From positions 1,178,001-1,242,000 of the forward strand of contig OZ253486.1 of assembly GCA_965261925.1 (NCBI GenBank): 64,000 nucleotides of DNA, written 5' to 3'. Position 1 is the stretch's first letter; every line of letters begins with the position of its first letter. Both the position numbers and the translations under genes were made by a program. Under the pieces are notes generated by a model. That model saw only the letters and a program-made list of their open reading frames with translations. It made no database searches and was not told the DNA's origin. The DNA comes from Bin87 sp965261925 (GTDB taxonomy: Bacteria; Chloroflexota; Dehalococcoidia; Lucifugimonadales; UBA3495). This document shows, one piece after another, positions 39,875 to 48,325 of this stretch.

Positions 39875-40633
39875 ATGCCGCCGGAAATTCGCGCCGTAGG
39901 AATCGAGGGCCTGCCCGAAGTGCGGGCCGGTGATGACCTGGCTGCCCAGATCATGGACGCCGCCGCCGCCCAGGGCACGCCTGTGGAGGCCGGCGACGTG
40001 GTGGTGGTCACCCAGAAAATCGTCAGCAAGGCGGAGGGCCGCGTCATGGCCATCGACGAGGTCGAGGCCTCGCCCCTGGCCATCGCCATCACCGAGGGCC
40101 ACCGCCGCGACCCGCGCCACACCGAGATGATCCTCCGCGAGAGCCGCCGGGTCGTCCGCATGGACCGGGGCGTCATCATCAGCGAGACCTACCACGGCTA
40201 CATCTGCGCCAACGCCGGCATCGACGCCTCCAACATCCCCGGGTCCGATACCATCTGTCTGCTCCCCGTGGACCCCGACGCCTCGGCCCGCGGGATCCGC
40301 GACAGCATCCGCCAGCGCCTGGGCGTCGACGTGGCCGTTCTGGTGTCCGACACCTTCGGCCGCCCCTGGCGCAACGGCGCGGTCAACGTGTCCATCGGCG
40401 TCGCCGGCTTCAACCCCGTCATCAGCTACATCGGCGAGTTCGACCCCCACGGCAACGAGCTGCATACCACCACCATCGCCGTCGCCGACGAGATCGCAGC
40501 CACCGCCGAGCTGGTCACCGGCAAGCTCCTGGGCGTACCCGTTGCCCTCGTCAAGGGCTACCCCTACGAACCCATGGAAGATGCCGACTCCCACGCCATC
40601 GTCCGGGACCCCGATAAAGATTTGTTCCGGTAA
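39875..40633 (+). CDS. cofE: Coenzyme F420-0:L-glutamate ligase CofE
   Basis: A 252-residue stand-alone CofE, which adds the glutamate tail to F420-0 using GTP. ATG 39875 follows GGGAGG; the frame is open further upstream but not coding-like. The family opening (GLPEVRAGDDLAAQI), GDVVVVTQKIVSKAEGR, ANAGIDASN and VLVSDTFGRPWRNGAVN are all present, including the metal-binding D-T-F-G-R-P-W-R. It implies an F420-using metabolism and supports the FDOR call at 30722. Confidence 0.94.
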   Translation: MPPEIRAVGIEGLPEVRAGDDLAAQIMDAAAAQGTPVEAGDVVVVTQKIVSKAEGRVMAIDEVEASPLAIAITEGHRRDPRHTEMILRESRRVVRMDRGVIISETYHGYICANAGIDASNIPGSDTICLLPVDPDASARGIRDSIRQRLGVDVAVLVSDTFGRPWRNGAVNVSIGVAGFNPVISYIGEFDPHGNELHTTTIAVADEIAATAELVTGKLLGVPVALVKGYPYEPMEDADSHAIVRDPDKDLFR

Positions 40634-40690
40634 TGCCAATTGACCCGCGAACGGCCCATTAGATAACATCGTGCCGGTTGGAAGATGCCG

Positions 40691-41857
40691 ATGACCACCC
40701 AGCACGAAATACTCAGGCTGCGACCCAACGTGTTGCGTTGGGCCCGCGAGCGAGCCGACCTTACGACGGACGAATTGGCGCGCAAGGTCAATCTGAAGGC
40801 CGAGCGTGTCCAAGAGTGGGAGAGTTCCGGCGCAATCAGCATGACCTGGGCCGAACGGCTGGCCGCCGCCACGCATAGCCCGCTGGGTTTCCTATTCCTT
40901 TCCTTACCTCCCTATGAAACGTTGCCCATAGGCGACTTCCGCACCCGTGCCGGCGACACGCCGCCGAACCCCAGCTCAGAATTGCTTGAAACCGTTTATG
41001 CGATGCAGCATCGAAGCGAGTGGCTGCGGGAAGAACTGATGGATACAGGTGCGGAACCGGTGACCTTGGTCGGAGCGTATCGCTCGGGTAACAATCGTGA
41101 GGACGACGCCAGTGCGATGCGTTCCGCGTTGGGCCTCCCACAGGATTGGGTGGCGCCAGCCCAGACCTGGTCTGATGCCATCGGGCTCCTACGCGATTAC
41201 GCTGAGGCTGCCGGCATACTGGTGGTTTTCAATGGAGTCGTGGGCAACGACACCAGTCGGAAGCTCGAAGTTGACGAGTTTCAAGGATTTGCCTTGTTAG
41301 ACGAGTATGCCCCACTCATATTTGTGAACAACGCTGATTACAAGGCGGCGCAAATGTTCACCATCGCTCACGAACTGGCCCATCTGTTCGTCGGAGAAGG
41401 TGGTGTTTCTGCGACCGCGTCCCTGCTACCGGTCGAGCATGACGTCGAACTACTATGCAACGGGATAGCCGCGGAGTTTCTGGTGCCGGAGGCTGACCTG
41501 CGGTCCCTGTGGCCGCATGTTGCAGAGCGACCGGATCCTTACCAACAAACGGCGCGGCATTTCAAGGTCAGTCAGGTCGTAGCCGCCCGCAGATCTCTGG
41601 ACTTGGGGTTGATCGATCGCCCGACCTTCTTTGACTATTACGCTCAGCACAAAACACAAGGTAATCGAAGTCAACAGTCCGCTGGCGGGGGCAATTTCTG
41701 GAATACCCAGCGTTGGCGCATTGGTGTTCGTTTCGCGACAGCAGTGGTTCGCGCGGTGAGAGCGGGGCGCTTGTCCCATCGTGAAGCGTACGCGCTGACT
41801 GGATTGCGAGGCTCTACCTTCGAGAGTATGCCGAGCAAAATGGGTATCGGGTTGTGA
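40691..41857 (+). CDS. XRE-type regulator fused to ImmA/IrrE metallopeptidase
   Basis: A 388-residue protein; ATG 40691 is preferred because GGAAG then sits 6 nt upstream (the in-frame ATG 40685 directly abuts it). An XRE helix-turn-helix (VLRWARERADLTTDELARKVNL) occupies residues about 10-60. The ImmA/IrrE (Peptidase M78) domain carries the zinc motif HELAH near residue 227, plus ENGIAAEFLVPEADL-like sequence. Such proteins cleave repressors or antitoxins in response to stress. It overlaps the DUF4411 gene by 4 nt (GTGA); the same gene pair recurs in many genomes as a presumed toxin-antitoxin module. Confidence 0.88.
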   Translation: MTTQHEILRLRPNVLRWARERADLTTDELARKVNLKAERVQEWESSGAISMTWAERLAAATHSPLGFLFLSLPPYETLPIGDFRTRAGDTPPNPSSELLETVYAMQHRSEWLREELMDTGAEPVTLVGAYRSGNNREDDASAMRSALGLPQDWVAPAQTWSDAIGLLRDYAEAAGILVVFNGVVGNDTSRKLEVDEFQGFALLDEYAPLIFVNNADYKAAQMFTIAHELAHLFVGEGGVSATASLLPVEHDVELLCNGIAAEFLVPEADLRSLWPHVAERPDPYQQTARHFKVSQVVAARRSLDLGLIDRPTFFDYYAQHKTQGNRSQQSAGGGNFWNTQRWRIGVRFATAVVRAVRAGRLSHREAYALTGLRGSTFESMPSKMGIGL

Positions 41858-42369
41858 GGCGCCAGCAAGAAAATGTGTACCTGCCAGATACGAATGTGCT
41901 GGTGGCGGCCCACCATCACTACTACGCCCCCGACCTGTGCCCCGGATTCTGGGAATGTTTGGATCACTACCTGGCCTCTGGCTATCTATCGATCATTGAC
42001 CGCGTATACGATGAGATTGCTTCGCCCGCTCAACTGGTTCAGTGGGTGGAACGGGCGACTAATGATTCGTTGCCGAGCACCGGCACGCAACCTGTTGCGG
42101 AGGCGTATCGTCGACTGATCGACTGGGTTCAAGACAACCCCCAATTCAGTTCCGCCGCCCGTAACGAATTCGCGGGAGCGGCCGACGGCTGGTTGGCCGC
42201 TTATGCCATGGCAAACGGCGCAATCGTCGTGACCAACGAGGTTTCTGCGCCTCAAGCGAGGCGCAGGGTGCCGCTACCGGACCTCTGCCGACAGTTTGAT
42301 ATTCCGTGCGTCAACACCTTCGAGATGTTGCGGAATCTCGGAACCCAATTCCAATGGATTGGTCCCTGA
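41854..42369 (+). CDS. DUF4411 (PIN-like) protein
   Basis: A 171-residue PIN-fold protein, GTG 41854, overlapping the previous stop. The start YLPDTNVLVAAHHHYY holds the first acidic residue, and PGFWECLDHYL, SIIDRVYDEI, AADGWLAAYA and VVTNEV follow DUF4411 closely. The metal-binding Asp/Glu residues of PIN RNases are retained (D in DTN, E in YDEI, D in AADGW). It is probably the toxin of a two-gene module with the ImmA/IrrE protein; direct evidence is lacking. Confidence 0.85.
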   Translation: MRRQQENVYLPDTNVLVAAHHHYYAPDLCPGFWECLDHYLASGYLSIIDRVYDEIASPAQLVQWVERATNDSLPSTGTQPVAEAYRRLIDWVQDNPQFSSAARNEFAGAADGWLAAYAMANGAIVVTNEVSAPQARRRVPLPDLCRQFDIPCVNTFEMLRNLGTQFQWIGP

Positions 42370-42471
42370 CTGCGGCGTGTGATATCCAAGTTACGCGGCA
42401 CAAGTTTAGGTGTCGCTGCCGCACCTGCAAAAACCCTCTACCCGCGATCCGGCGCACCATCATCTAACGCC

Positions 42472-42503
42472 AAAAACGCGGCCCCGTCCTCAGACAGGGC
42501 CGC
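42472..42503 (-). terminator. Intrinsic terminator of the heat-shock operon
   Basis: GCGGCCCCGTC (42478-42488), loop CTCA, GACAGGGCCGC (42493-42503) with one mismatch. On the minus strand the stem is followed by TTTTT (42472-42476). It begins 27 nt after the Clp stop at 42530. Confidence 0.75.
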
Positions 42504-42529
42504 TCCCTAAAATCGGTTTGGCCGAAGCC

Positions 42530-45016
42530 TTACACCACGCCCACTAACTCCTCTTCCCGCTCCGGTGCCACGCCGGCCTGCGCCCGTAGCGTCAGCCCGT
42601 CCCCCGCCTCGTTCACGTCGGCGATGATGTGGTCGTGCTCGTTGAACTCGCCGGCCAGCACGCCCCGGGATAGCTGGTTCTCCAGGTGCCGTTGGATGGC
42701 CCGGCGCAGGGGACGCGCCCCGTAGCTCACGTTGAACCCTTCCTTCACCAGCCAGTCGCAAGCAGCCTCGGTCAACTCGCAGGTGATGTCCCGCTCCGCC
42801 AGCCGCTTCTGCACCTCGGCCACCATCAGCCCTACGATCTCGCCGATCTGCGCCCGGCTCAGCGGGTGGAACACGATGGTCTCGTCGATGCGGTTCAACA
42901 GCTCCGGCCGGAATGCCCGTTGCAGGGCGTCTTGCACTGAGCGGGCCAACTCTGGCGTAACCTTGCCGGCCTCCTGTTCCCGGTCGGCGGTGGGGCTGAG
43001 CCCGAAGGGACGCTGGGACAGGTCACCCGTGCCCAGGTTGCTGGTCATGATGATCACCGTGTTGCGGAAGTCCACCGTGCGACCCTGGCCGTCGGTCAGC
43101 CGCCCGTCCTCCAGGATCTGCAGCAGCAGATTGAACACGTCCGGATGCGCCTTCTCGATCTCGTCGAACAGGATCACCCGGTGGGGCCGCCGCCGCACCG
43201 CCTCCGTCAGCTGGCCGGCGTCGTCATACCCCACGTAGCCGGGAGGCGCGCCGATCAGCCGCGACACCGTGTGCCGCTCGCCGTACTCCGACATGTCGAG
43301 GCGCACCATGCTGTCCTCGTCGTTGAACAGGAACTCGGCCAGCGCCCGGCTCAGCTCCGTCTTGCCCACCCCAGTGGGGCCCAGGAAGATGAAGCTTCCG
43401 AAGGGCCGCTTCGGGTCGTTGAGGCCCGACCGCGCCCGCCGGATGGTGTCCGCCACCGCACTGATCGCCTCCTCCTGCCCGATGACCCGGTGGTGCAGGT
43501 GCTCCTCCATGTGCAGCAGCCGATCGGCCTCGCCTTCCATCAGCTGGCCCACCGGTATGCCCGTCCAGTTGGACACCAGGTCGGCGATGTCTTTCTCGTT
43601 CACCACCAGGTCCGGCCCCGTGGTGTGCTCGATGGCCTCGTGCTCGGTATTCAGCTCCCCCTCTAGGCGCAGCCGCTCCGTGCGGTACTGGGCCGCCCGT
43701 TCGTAATCGGACAACTGGTTGGCCCGTTCTTCCAGGTCCGTCAGTTCCCGCCGCCGGTTTTCCATACCCTGCAGCTTGGGCGGCAGCATGCCGGCGTCGA
43801 TCCGCACCTTGCTGCCCGCCTCGTCCATGAAGTCGATGGCCTTGTCCGGCAGCTTGCGGTCGCTGATGTAGCGGTCGCTCAGGCGCACCGCCGCCGCGAT
43901 GGCCCCGTCGGTGATGGTCACCCGGTGGTGCGCTTCGTAGCGGGGTTTCAGCGCGGCCAGGATGGACAGCGCCTGCTCGGGCGTCGGCTCCTCCACGTAC
44001 ACCGGCTGGAACCGCCGCGCCAGCGCCGGGTCTCGCTCGATGTGCTTGCGGTATTCGTCCAGCGTCGTCGATCCGATGGCCTGCAACTCGCCCCTCGCCA
44101 GCGCCGGCTTGAGCATGTTGCTTGCATCCAGGCCGCCCTCGCCGCCGCCCGCCCCCACCAGCGTGTGCATCTCGTCCAGGAAGACGATCACCTCGCCGTT
44201 GGACGACGTCACCTCGTCGATGACGGACTTCAACCGCTCCTCGAACTCGCCGCGGAACTTGGCACCCGCCACCAGCCGGCCCATGTCCAGCGCCATCACC
44301 CGCTTGTTGTGCAGCGAGTCGGGCACGTCGTCGCAGATGATCTTGCTGGCCAGTCCTTCGGCAATGGCCGTCTTGCCCACGCCGGCCTCGCCGATCAACA
44401 CCGGGTTGTTCTTGGTGCGACGGGTTAGGGTCTGCATCACCTGCCGGATTTCCTGGTCGCGCCCCACCACCGGGTCCAGCTTGCCGACGCGCGCCAGCTC
44501 GGTCAGGTCCACGCTGTACTTCTCCAGCGAGCGGTAGCGCTGCTCCGCGTTCTGGTCGTCCACCCGGTGCGACCCGCGCAGCTTCTGCATCGCCTGGTAC
44601 ACCATCTCCTGGTTGATGCCCAGCTCCCGGAACAGCCGCGCGGAATCGCCGGCGTCCTCCCGGGCCGCCGCCACCAGCAGGTGCTCCACGCTGATGAACT
44701 GGTCCTTCAGCCGCTGGGCCTCCTCGTCAGCCAGCTGCAGCATCCGCTGTAGCCGTGGCGTGATGAAGATCTGTTGCGAGCCCGAGACCACTTTCGGCAC
44801 GCCGTCCAGCGTCTGGTGCAGCCCGCTCTTGATCAGCTCCGGGTCAATCCCCAGTTCCCGGAAGATGCGCTCCGGCAGCCCGTCCTCCAGCGCCACCAGG
44901 GCCAGCAGCACGTGCTCCACGTCCCACTGGCTGTGCTGGTAGTTCCGCACCAGCTCCTGGGATCGTTGCAGCGCTTCCTGCGCCTGTCTCGTGAATTTAT
45001 CCGCGGTCATCACCAT
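42530..45016 (-). CDS. Clp/Hsp100 AAA+ ATPase, ClpC-like
   Basis: An 828-residue Hsp100 unfoldase. The N domain (1-150) has two Clp_N repeats; Walker A1 is GEAGVGKT (209-216) and Walker A2 GPTGVGKT. The middle insertion (about 425-460) is short and of the UVR/ClpC kind rather than the long ClpB rod. After the second sensor region, SQRPFGLSP stands where ClpP-binding ClpC proteins have a loop ending V-G-F, so interaction with ClpP is possible but not certain. GGAGG precedes ATG 45016. It is the last gene of a dnaJ-hspR-clp operon and is expected to be heat induced through HspR. Confidence 0.88.
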   Translation of the reverse strand: MVMTADKFTRQAQEALQRSQELVRNYQHSQWDVEHVLLALVALEDGLPERIFRELGIDPELIKSGLHQTLDGVPKVVSGSQQIFITPRLQRMLQLADEEAQRLKDQFISVEHLLVAAAREDAGDSARLFRELGINQEMVYQAMQKLRGSHRVDDQNAEQRYRSLEKYSVDLTELARVGKLDPVVGRDQEIRQVMQTLTRRTKNNPVLIGEAGVGKTAIAEGLASKIICDDVPDSLHNKRVMALDMGRLVAGAKFRGEFEERLKSVIDEVTSSNGEVIVFLDEMHTLVGAGGGEGGLDASNMLKPALARGELQAIGSTTLDEYRKHIERDPALARRFQPVYVEEPTPEQALSILAALKPRYEAHHRVTITDGAIAAAVRLSDRYISDRKLPDKAIDFMDEAGSKVRIDAGMLPPKLQGMENRRRELTDLEERANQLSDYERAAQYRTERLRLEGELNTEHEAIEHTTGPDLVVNEKDIADLVSNWTGIPVGQLMEGEADRLLHMEEHLHHRVIGQEEAISAVADTIRRARSGLNDPKRPFGSFIFLGPTGVGKTELSRALAEFLFNDEDSMVRLDMSEYGERHTVSRLIGAPPGYVGYDDAGQLTEAVRRRPHRVILFDEIEKAHPDVFNLLLQILEDGRLTDGQGRTVDFRNTVIIMTSNLGTGDLSQRPFGLSPTADREQEAGKVTPELARSVQDALQRAFRPELLNRIDETIVFHPLSRAQIGEIVGLMVAEVQKRLAERDITCELTEAACDWLVKEGFNVSYGARPLRRAIQRHLENQLSRGVLAGEFNEHDHIIADVNEAGDGLTLRAQAGVAPEREEELVGVV

Positions 45017-45021
45017 ATCGG

Positions 45022-45375
45022 TTACCTCCTGATTGAATTATTGCGTGTCATGCCGTCGTCGGCCGCGCGCAGTCGGACCACTTCGTTGGTCAATGTTTCC
45101 ACCTGTTTCTCCAGTTCAGTTATGTGGTCGATCAGCTTCAGCGCCACCTCCGCTCCGGCCAGGTTGACCCCCATCTCGTCGGTGAACGTCTTTATCTTTC
45201 GCAGACGTTCCACATCGGCCACGGAATACAGTCGCTGCCGTCCGCCCGACCGTGAGGGAAATACCAGCCCCACCCGCTCGTAGTAGCGCAGGGTCTGCGC
45301 GTGCAGCCCCACCATCCGTGCGGCCACGCTGATTACGAAGCAGGGTTCGGTCTCGAAGTTGCTGTCCGGCGTCAT
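45022..45375 (-). CDS. hspR: MerR-type heat-shock repressor HspR
   Basis: A 117-residue MerR-family protein: VISVAARMVGLHAQTLRYYERVGLV is the winged-helix DNA-binding part and residues about 75-105 a coiled-coil dimerisation helix. It resembles HspR, which represses dnaK/clpB operons together with DnaK as co-repressor and is released on heat shock. It overlaps the dnaJ-like stop by 4 nt (ATGA) and lies 6 nt before the Clp gene. The operator-like repeat at 46341-46366 is its probable target. Confidence 0.9.
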   Translation of the reverse strand: MTPDSNFETEPCFVISVAARMVGLHAQTLRYYERVGLVFPSRSGGRQRLYSVADVERLRKIKTFTDEMGVNLAGAEVALKLIDHITELEKQVETLTNEVVRLRAADDGMTRNNSIRR

Positions 45376-46274
45376 TGCTCTGCTCCCGGTCCCGCTTCGC
45401 GCAGCTGCTCGAAAAGGCCCCGCTGCTCGTCCGTGAGGTCGGTCGGCAGTGACACGTTCACCACCGCGAACAGGTTGCCCCGCTTCTCCGGGTCGTTCAG
45501 CCGGGCCATGCCCTGGCCGGCCAGGCGGAAGCGGCGCCCGTTCTGCGTTTCCGGCGGCAGCGTCAGCTCGATCTGCCCGCGCAGTGTTATCACCGTCGCC
45601 ATCCCGCCCAGTACCGCGTCGACCAGCGGCACGTCCACGGTGGTGTGCAGGTCGTCGCCCTGGCGCTCGAACCGCCCGTGCGGCGTCACCGACACCAGCA
45701 GGTTGAACTCCCCGCCGGCATTGCTGCCCGCCGCGATGTGCACCCGGCCGCCGTCGACGATCCCGGCGGGTATCCTGACTTCCAGCCGACGCCCGTCGGG
45801 CAGGCTCACCAGCCGCGTCGTCCCCCGGTCGGCCTCCTCCAGCGTGATTTCCACTTTCACGTCTGCCGGCCGCGACCGGTTCCGGTCGCCGACATTGCCC
45901 CCCATTTCAGAGGCGAACCCGCCCATGCCTCCCAACAGATCCGACAGGGTTGCGCCGCCGGTTCTGAAGTTGAACCCGCCGCTGCCTCCGCCGAAATTGC
46001 CTCCTCGGAAGAATTGGGAGGGTCCGGCGCCGCGTTGCTGCTCGAAATGCTCGGCCTGCTCCCAGCGGTCGCCATAGCGGTCATACTTGGTCCGCTTGTC
46101 CGCGTCCGATAGAACTTCGTAGGCGACATTGATGCTCTTGAACCGCTCGGCCGCGCTTTCATCGCCCGGGTTCACGTCCGGATGGTGCTGACGCGCCAGC
46201 CGGCGATACGCCTGCCGGATGTCCTTCTCGTCGGCGTTGCGTGAAACCCCCAGGGTGTCGTAATAGTCAGTCAT
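45372..46274 (-). CDS. DnaJ-family co-chaperone (CbpA type)
   Basis: A 300-residue J-domain protein. ATG 46274 is chosen because it gives the standard MTDYYDTLGV start and a proper leader after the promoter; an in-frame ATG at 46292 would leave almost no leader. The J domain has the HPD motif (RQHHPDVNPG). A Gly/Phe-rich linker (FFRGGNFGGGSGGFNF) follows, then a C-terminal substrate-binding domain with no zinc finger, so this is a type II (CbpA-like) protein. It delivers substrates to DnaK, encoded elsewhere. Confidence 0.92.
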   Translation of the reverse strand: MTDYYDTLGVSRNADEKDIRQAYRRLARQHHPDVNPGDESAAERFKSINVAYEVLSDADKRTKYDRYGDRWEQAEHFEQQRGAGPSQFFRGGNFGGGSGGFNFRTGGATLSDLLGGMGGFASEMGGNVGDRNRSRPADVKVEITLEEADRGTTRLVSLPDGRRLEVRIPAGIVDGGRVHIAAGSNAGGEFNLLVSVTPHGRFERQGDDLHTTVDVPLVDAVLGGMATVITLRGQIELTLPPETQNGRRFRLAGQGMARLNDPEKRGNLFAVVNVSLPTDLTDEQRGLFEQLREAGPGAEQ

Positions 46275-46310
46275 TCCGGCGCCTGCCTGCATGAAGGTGG
46301 TGTCAATACC

Positions 46311-46339
46311 AGCATATACAGCGATAGGCTAAAGGTCAA
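46311..46339 (-). promoter_or_regulatory. Promoter of the dnaJ-hspR-clp operon
   Basis: On the minus strand: TTGACC (46339-46334), 17-nt spacer, TATGCT (46316-46311). The predicted start near 46304 leaves about 30 nt to ATG 46274. Confidence 0.65.
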
Positions 46340-46340
46340 T

Positions 46341-46366
46341 AAACTTGGCATAGCACCATCAAGTTT
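46341..46366. promoter_or_regulatory. HAIR-like inverted repeat (probable HspR operator)
   Basis: AAACTTG (46341-46347), 12-nt spacer, CAAGTTT (46360-46366): perfect 7-bp arms. The known HspR box (HAIR) is CTTGAGT-N7-ACTCAAG, that is CTTG and CAAG 13 nt apart; here they are 12 nt apart and the inner bases differ. The repeat ends one base from the -35 box of the heat-shock promoter, a position that fits repression. Confidence 0.55.
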
Positions 46367-46586
46367 GTATAGCGACATCACCGGTTGCAGCAACGGCCAC
46401 TGAAATCCCCGGCCAACGAGCCGATGCCCCCGGAGAATAGATTATGACGGCGCTGCAACGATTTGACCCCTTCCGCGAGATGCGCCATTTCAACCGCCGG
46501 TTCAACAGCTCCCGGTGCTCACGCGTACCCGCTTTGCAACATCGGCCATTGTGAGCCACCTAAATGTCATTATGAGCCACCCCTCG
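46367..46586. other. Gene-free stretch with short direct repeats
   Basis: No gene is seen. Near its end three similar pieces follow each other: CATTGTGAGCCACC (about 46549), CATTATGAGCCACCC (about 46568) and CATTGCGAGC (46589), the last being the start of the palindromic repeat. Confidence 0.4.
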
Positions 46587-46676
46587 GTCATTGCGAGCGC
46601 AGCGTGGCAATCTCGTCGCCGGCGGGATCCTCCCAATTCAACGAGATCGCCACGTCGCTGCGCTCGTCGCGATGAC
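46587..46676. repeat. 90-bp imperfect palindromic repeat (MITE-like)
   Basis: The left arm GTCATTGCGAGCGCAGCG (46587-46604) then TGGCAATCTCGT, and the right arm (46641-46676, reverse complement GTCATCGCGACGAGCGCAGC...) mirror each other around a short centre. The sequence class (CATTGCGAGCG-AGCG-GGCAATCTC with its mirror) is known as a dispersed palindromic repeat in Dehalococcoidia and several other bacteria. Probably non-coding and mobile or structural. Confidence 0.75.
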
Positions 46677-46785
46677 AAAGTGGGTATGCGTGAGGTCGCG
46701 TTCATGTTGCGCCGTCTTTGACCCTGCGTCATAATGCCCGAAGATTGGGCCCCACCTGATGCCCATATAACCGGAGGGATGTTCT

Positions 46786-47739
46786 ATGCCGCAAGCCGGT
46801 ATTCCGTCGGAGCAGGAAGTCCTTGGCTGGTTCGACAGCCTGTCCAACTGGGGTCGATGGGGCGATGACGACGAGTTGGGAACGCCCAATCTGATCACTC
46901 CCGAGAAGACTCGCCAGGCCCTGGCAACGGTTCAGGAGGGCCTTTGCGTCTCTCTGTCTCGGGACGTAACCTGGGACCCGGCCCCGGATGTGCCGGCTCC
47001 GCCGGTGCACTACATGATCGAAAGCGGCGAGGGCTGGGCCACTGGCGACAAGGTTTCCAACCGCCCCTCCGCCGTGGCCATGGACTATATCGGCATGATC
47101 TTCCACGGAGTATCCGTGACCCACGTCGATAGCCTGGCCCACTTCTTCTGGAACGGCAAGACCTACAATGGCAAGCCGGCCCACATGGTGTCCACCAGCC
47201 TTGGCGCCACCGTGTGCTCCGTGGAACAGGCCAAAAACGGCTTCATCACCCGCGGTGTTCTGGTGGACGTGCCGCTCGTCCGCGGCATCGACTGGGTGGA
47301 GCGCGGCGAAGGCGTCATGCCCGACGATATCCTGGCTGCCGAGGAACGTTGCGGGTTCCGCATCGAACCTGGCGATGTGCTCCTGGTGCGTACCGGGCAG
47401 TTGCGCCGCCGGGCAGTTGAAGGACCGGTCCCGCGCGAGGCCGGCTCCACCGCGTGCCAGGCCGCCTGCCTCCCCCTGTTCCGGGAACGTGACATCGCCG
47501 TCCTCGGTTCCGACACCGGCAACGATGTGAGTCCGCCGCAGTATCCCGGCCAGCTCACCAACCCGGTGCACCAGGTATCCATCACCGCCATGGGCCTGTG
47601 GATCCTGGACAACGCGAACCTGGAGGAGGTCGCTGAGGCGTGCCAGGAACGCAACCGCTGGACCTTTATGGTCAGCATCAACCCTCTCCGTCTCCAGAAC
47701 ACCACCGGATCTCCGGTTAACCCGGTGGCGGTGTTCTAG
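46786..47739 (+). CDS. Cyclase family protein (metal-dependent)
   Basis: A 317-residue member of the cyclase/kynurenine-formamidase-like family. The metal motif HGVSVTHVDSLAHFF (H-x-x-x-H-x-D-x-x-x-H) lies near residue 107. ATG 46786 has GGAGG upstream. The N-terminal part (NWGRWGDDDELGTPNLITPEK) is typical of the environmental subgroup that hydrolyses cyclic amides or imides or opens lactones. The true substrate is unknown. It is preceded by the palindromic repeat. Confidence 0.88.
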   Translation: MPQAGIPSEQEVLGWFDSLSNWGRWGDDDELGTPNLITPEKTRQALATVQEGLCVSLSRDVTWDPAPDVPAPPVHYMIESGEGWATGDKVSNRPSAVAMDYIGMIFHGVSVTHVDSLAHFFWNGKTYNGKPAHMVSTSLGATVCSVEQAKNGFITRGVLVDVPLVRGIDWVERGEGVMPDDILAAEERCGFRIEPGDVLLVRTGQLRRRAVEGPVPREAGSTACQAACLPLFRERDIAVLGSDTGNDVSPPQYPGQLTNPVHQVSITAMGLWILDNANLEEVAEACQERNRWTFMVSINPLRLQNTTGSPVNPVAVF

Positions 47740-47913
47740 CCGGTAACGACCTTCGACGGCGACGAGTCGCGTGACGTCCTCACCCAATCTGGGATTACAC
47801 TCTCGGCAGCCATTCATCCCAATCCGCAACCCCGTTTCAAGCGCCGGAAGCCTCGACGGCGGCATAACCTGGGTTGCAGCGCAAAATTGTTCCCCAAACG
47901 CCAGCCCGTTCCA

Positions 47914-47942
47914 TTGACACTATTGCGGGGCTAGGGTATTAC
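47914..47942 (+). promoter_or_regulatory. Sigma-70-type promoter of the DUF5679 gene
   Basis: TTGACA (47914-47919), a 17-nt spacer and TATTAC (47937-47942); the start codon is 50 nt further on. With the promoter at 14344 it is the best canonical promoter in the window. Confidence 0.65.
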
Positions 47943-47992
47943 TCAAGACGGGCCCACGATAGGAGCCCAGCAACCACTGGAGGGTTTTATCG

Positions 47993-48148
47993 ATGACGAC
48001 TCAAGTACAGATCTACTGCGTCAAGTGCAAGTCGAAGACCGACTCGCGTGATGTGCAGGGCGTCACCATGAAGAACGGTCGCCCGGCAACCCAGGCGATT
48101 TGCGTTGACTGCGGGACCAAGAAATTCAGGATAGGGGCCACTCCGTAG
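47993..48148 (+). CDS. Small zinc-ribbon protein (DUF5679 type)
   Basis: A 51-residue protein, ATG 47993 after GGAGGG. It starts with a strand (VQIYC), has Cys9-x-x-Cys12 and Cys37-x-x-Cys40 (CVDCGTKKF) separated by a basic segment, and is otherwise polar. The pattern Y-C-V-K-C-K ... C-x-x-C-G-T-K matches DUF5679, an uncharacterised small zinc ribbon common in Chloroflexota and related phyla. The own promoter and the strong terminator behind it mark it as an independent, probably well expressed gene. Confidence 0.8.
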   Translation: MTTQVQIYCVKCKSKTDSRDVQGVTMKNGRPATQAICVDCGTKKFRIGATP

Positions 48149-48274
48149 TCGGCGCCGAGCATGCATCCAACGTCTTTCGCTTCCTCGGCATTGCTGAGGC
48201 CGAGGCGGCGCGGCGGTTGTTGAGCATATTGTCCGGCACTCATGGGGGGCGCACGGCCCCATAGGCAGGCAAAA

Positions 48275-48307
48275 GAAAGGGCGCCTCGCATTCAGAGGTG
48301 CCCTTTC
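48275..48307. terminator. Bidirectional terminator
   Basis: GAAAGGGCGCCTC (48275-48287), 7-nt loop, GAGGTGCCCTTTC (48295-48307), with one G-T wobble. T-rich bases flank it on both strands (CTCTTTCTTT on plus, TTTT on minus). It lies between the convergent DUF5679 gene and flavoprotein gene. Confidence 0.8.
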
Positions 48308-48325
48308 CTCTTTCTTTGCGCCTCA

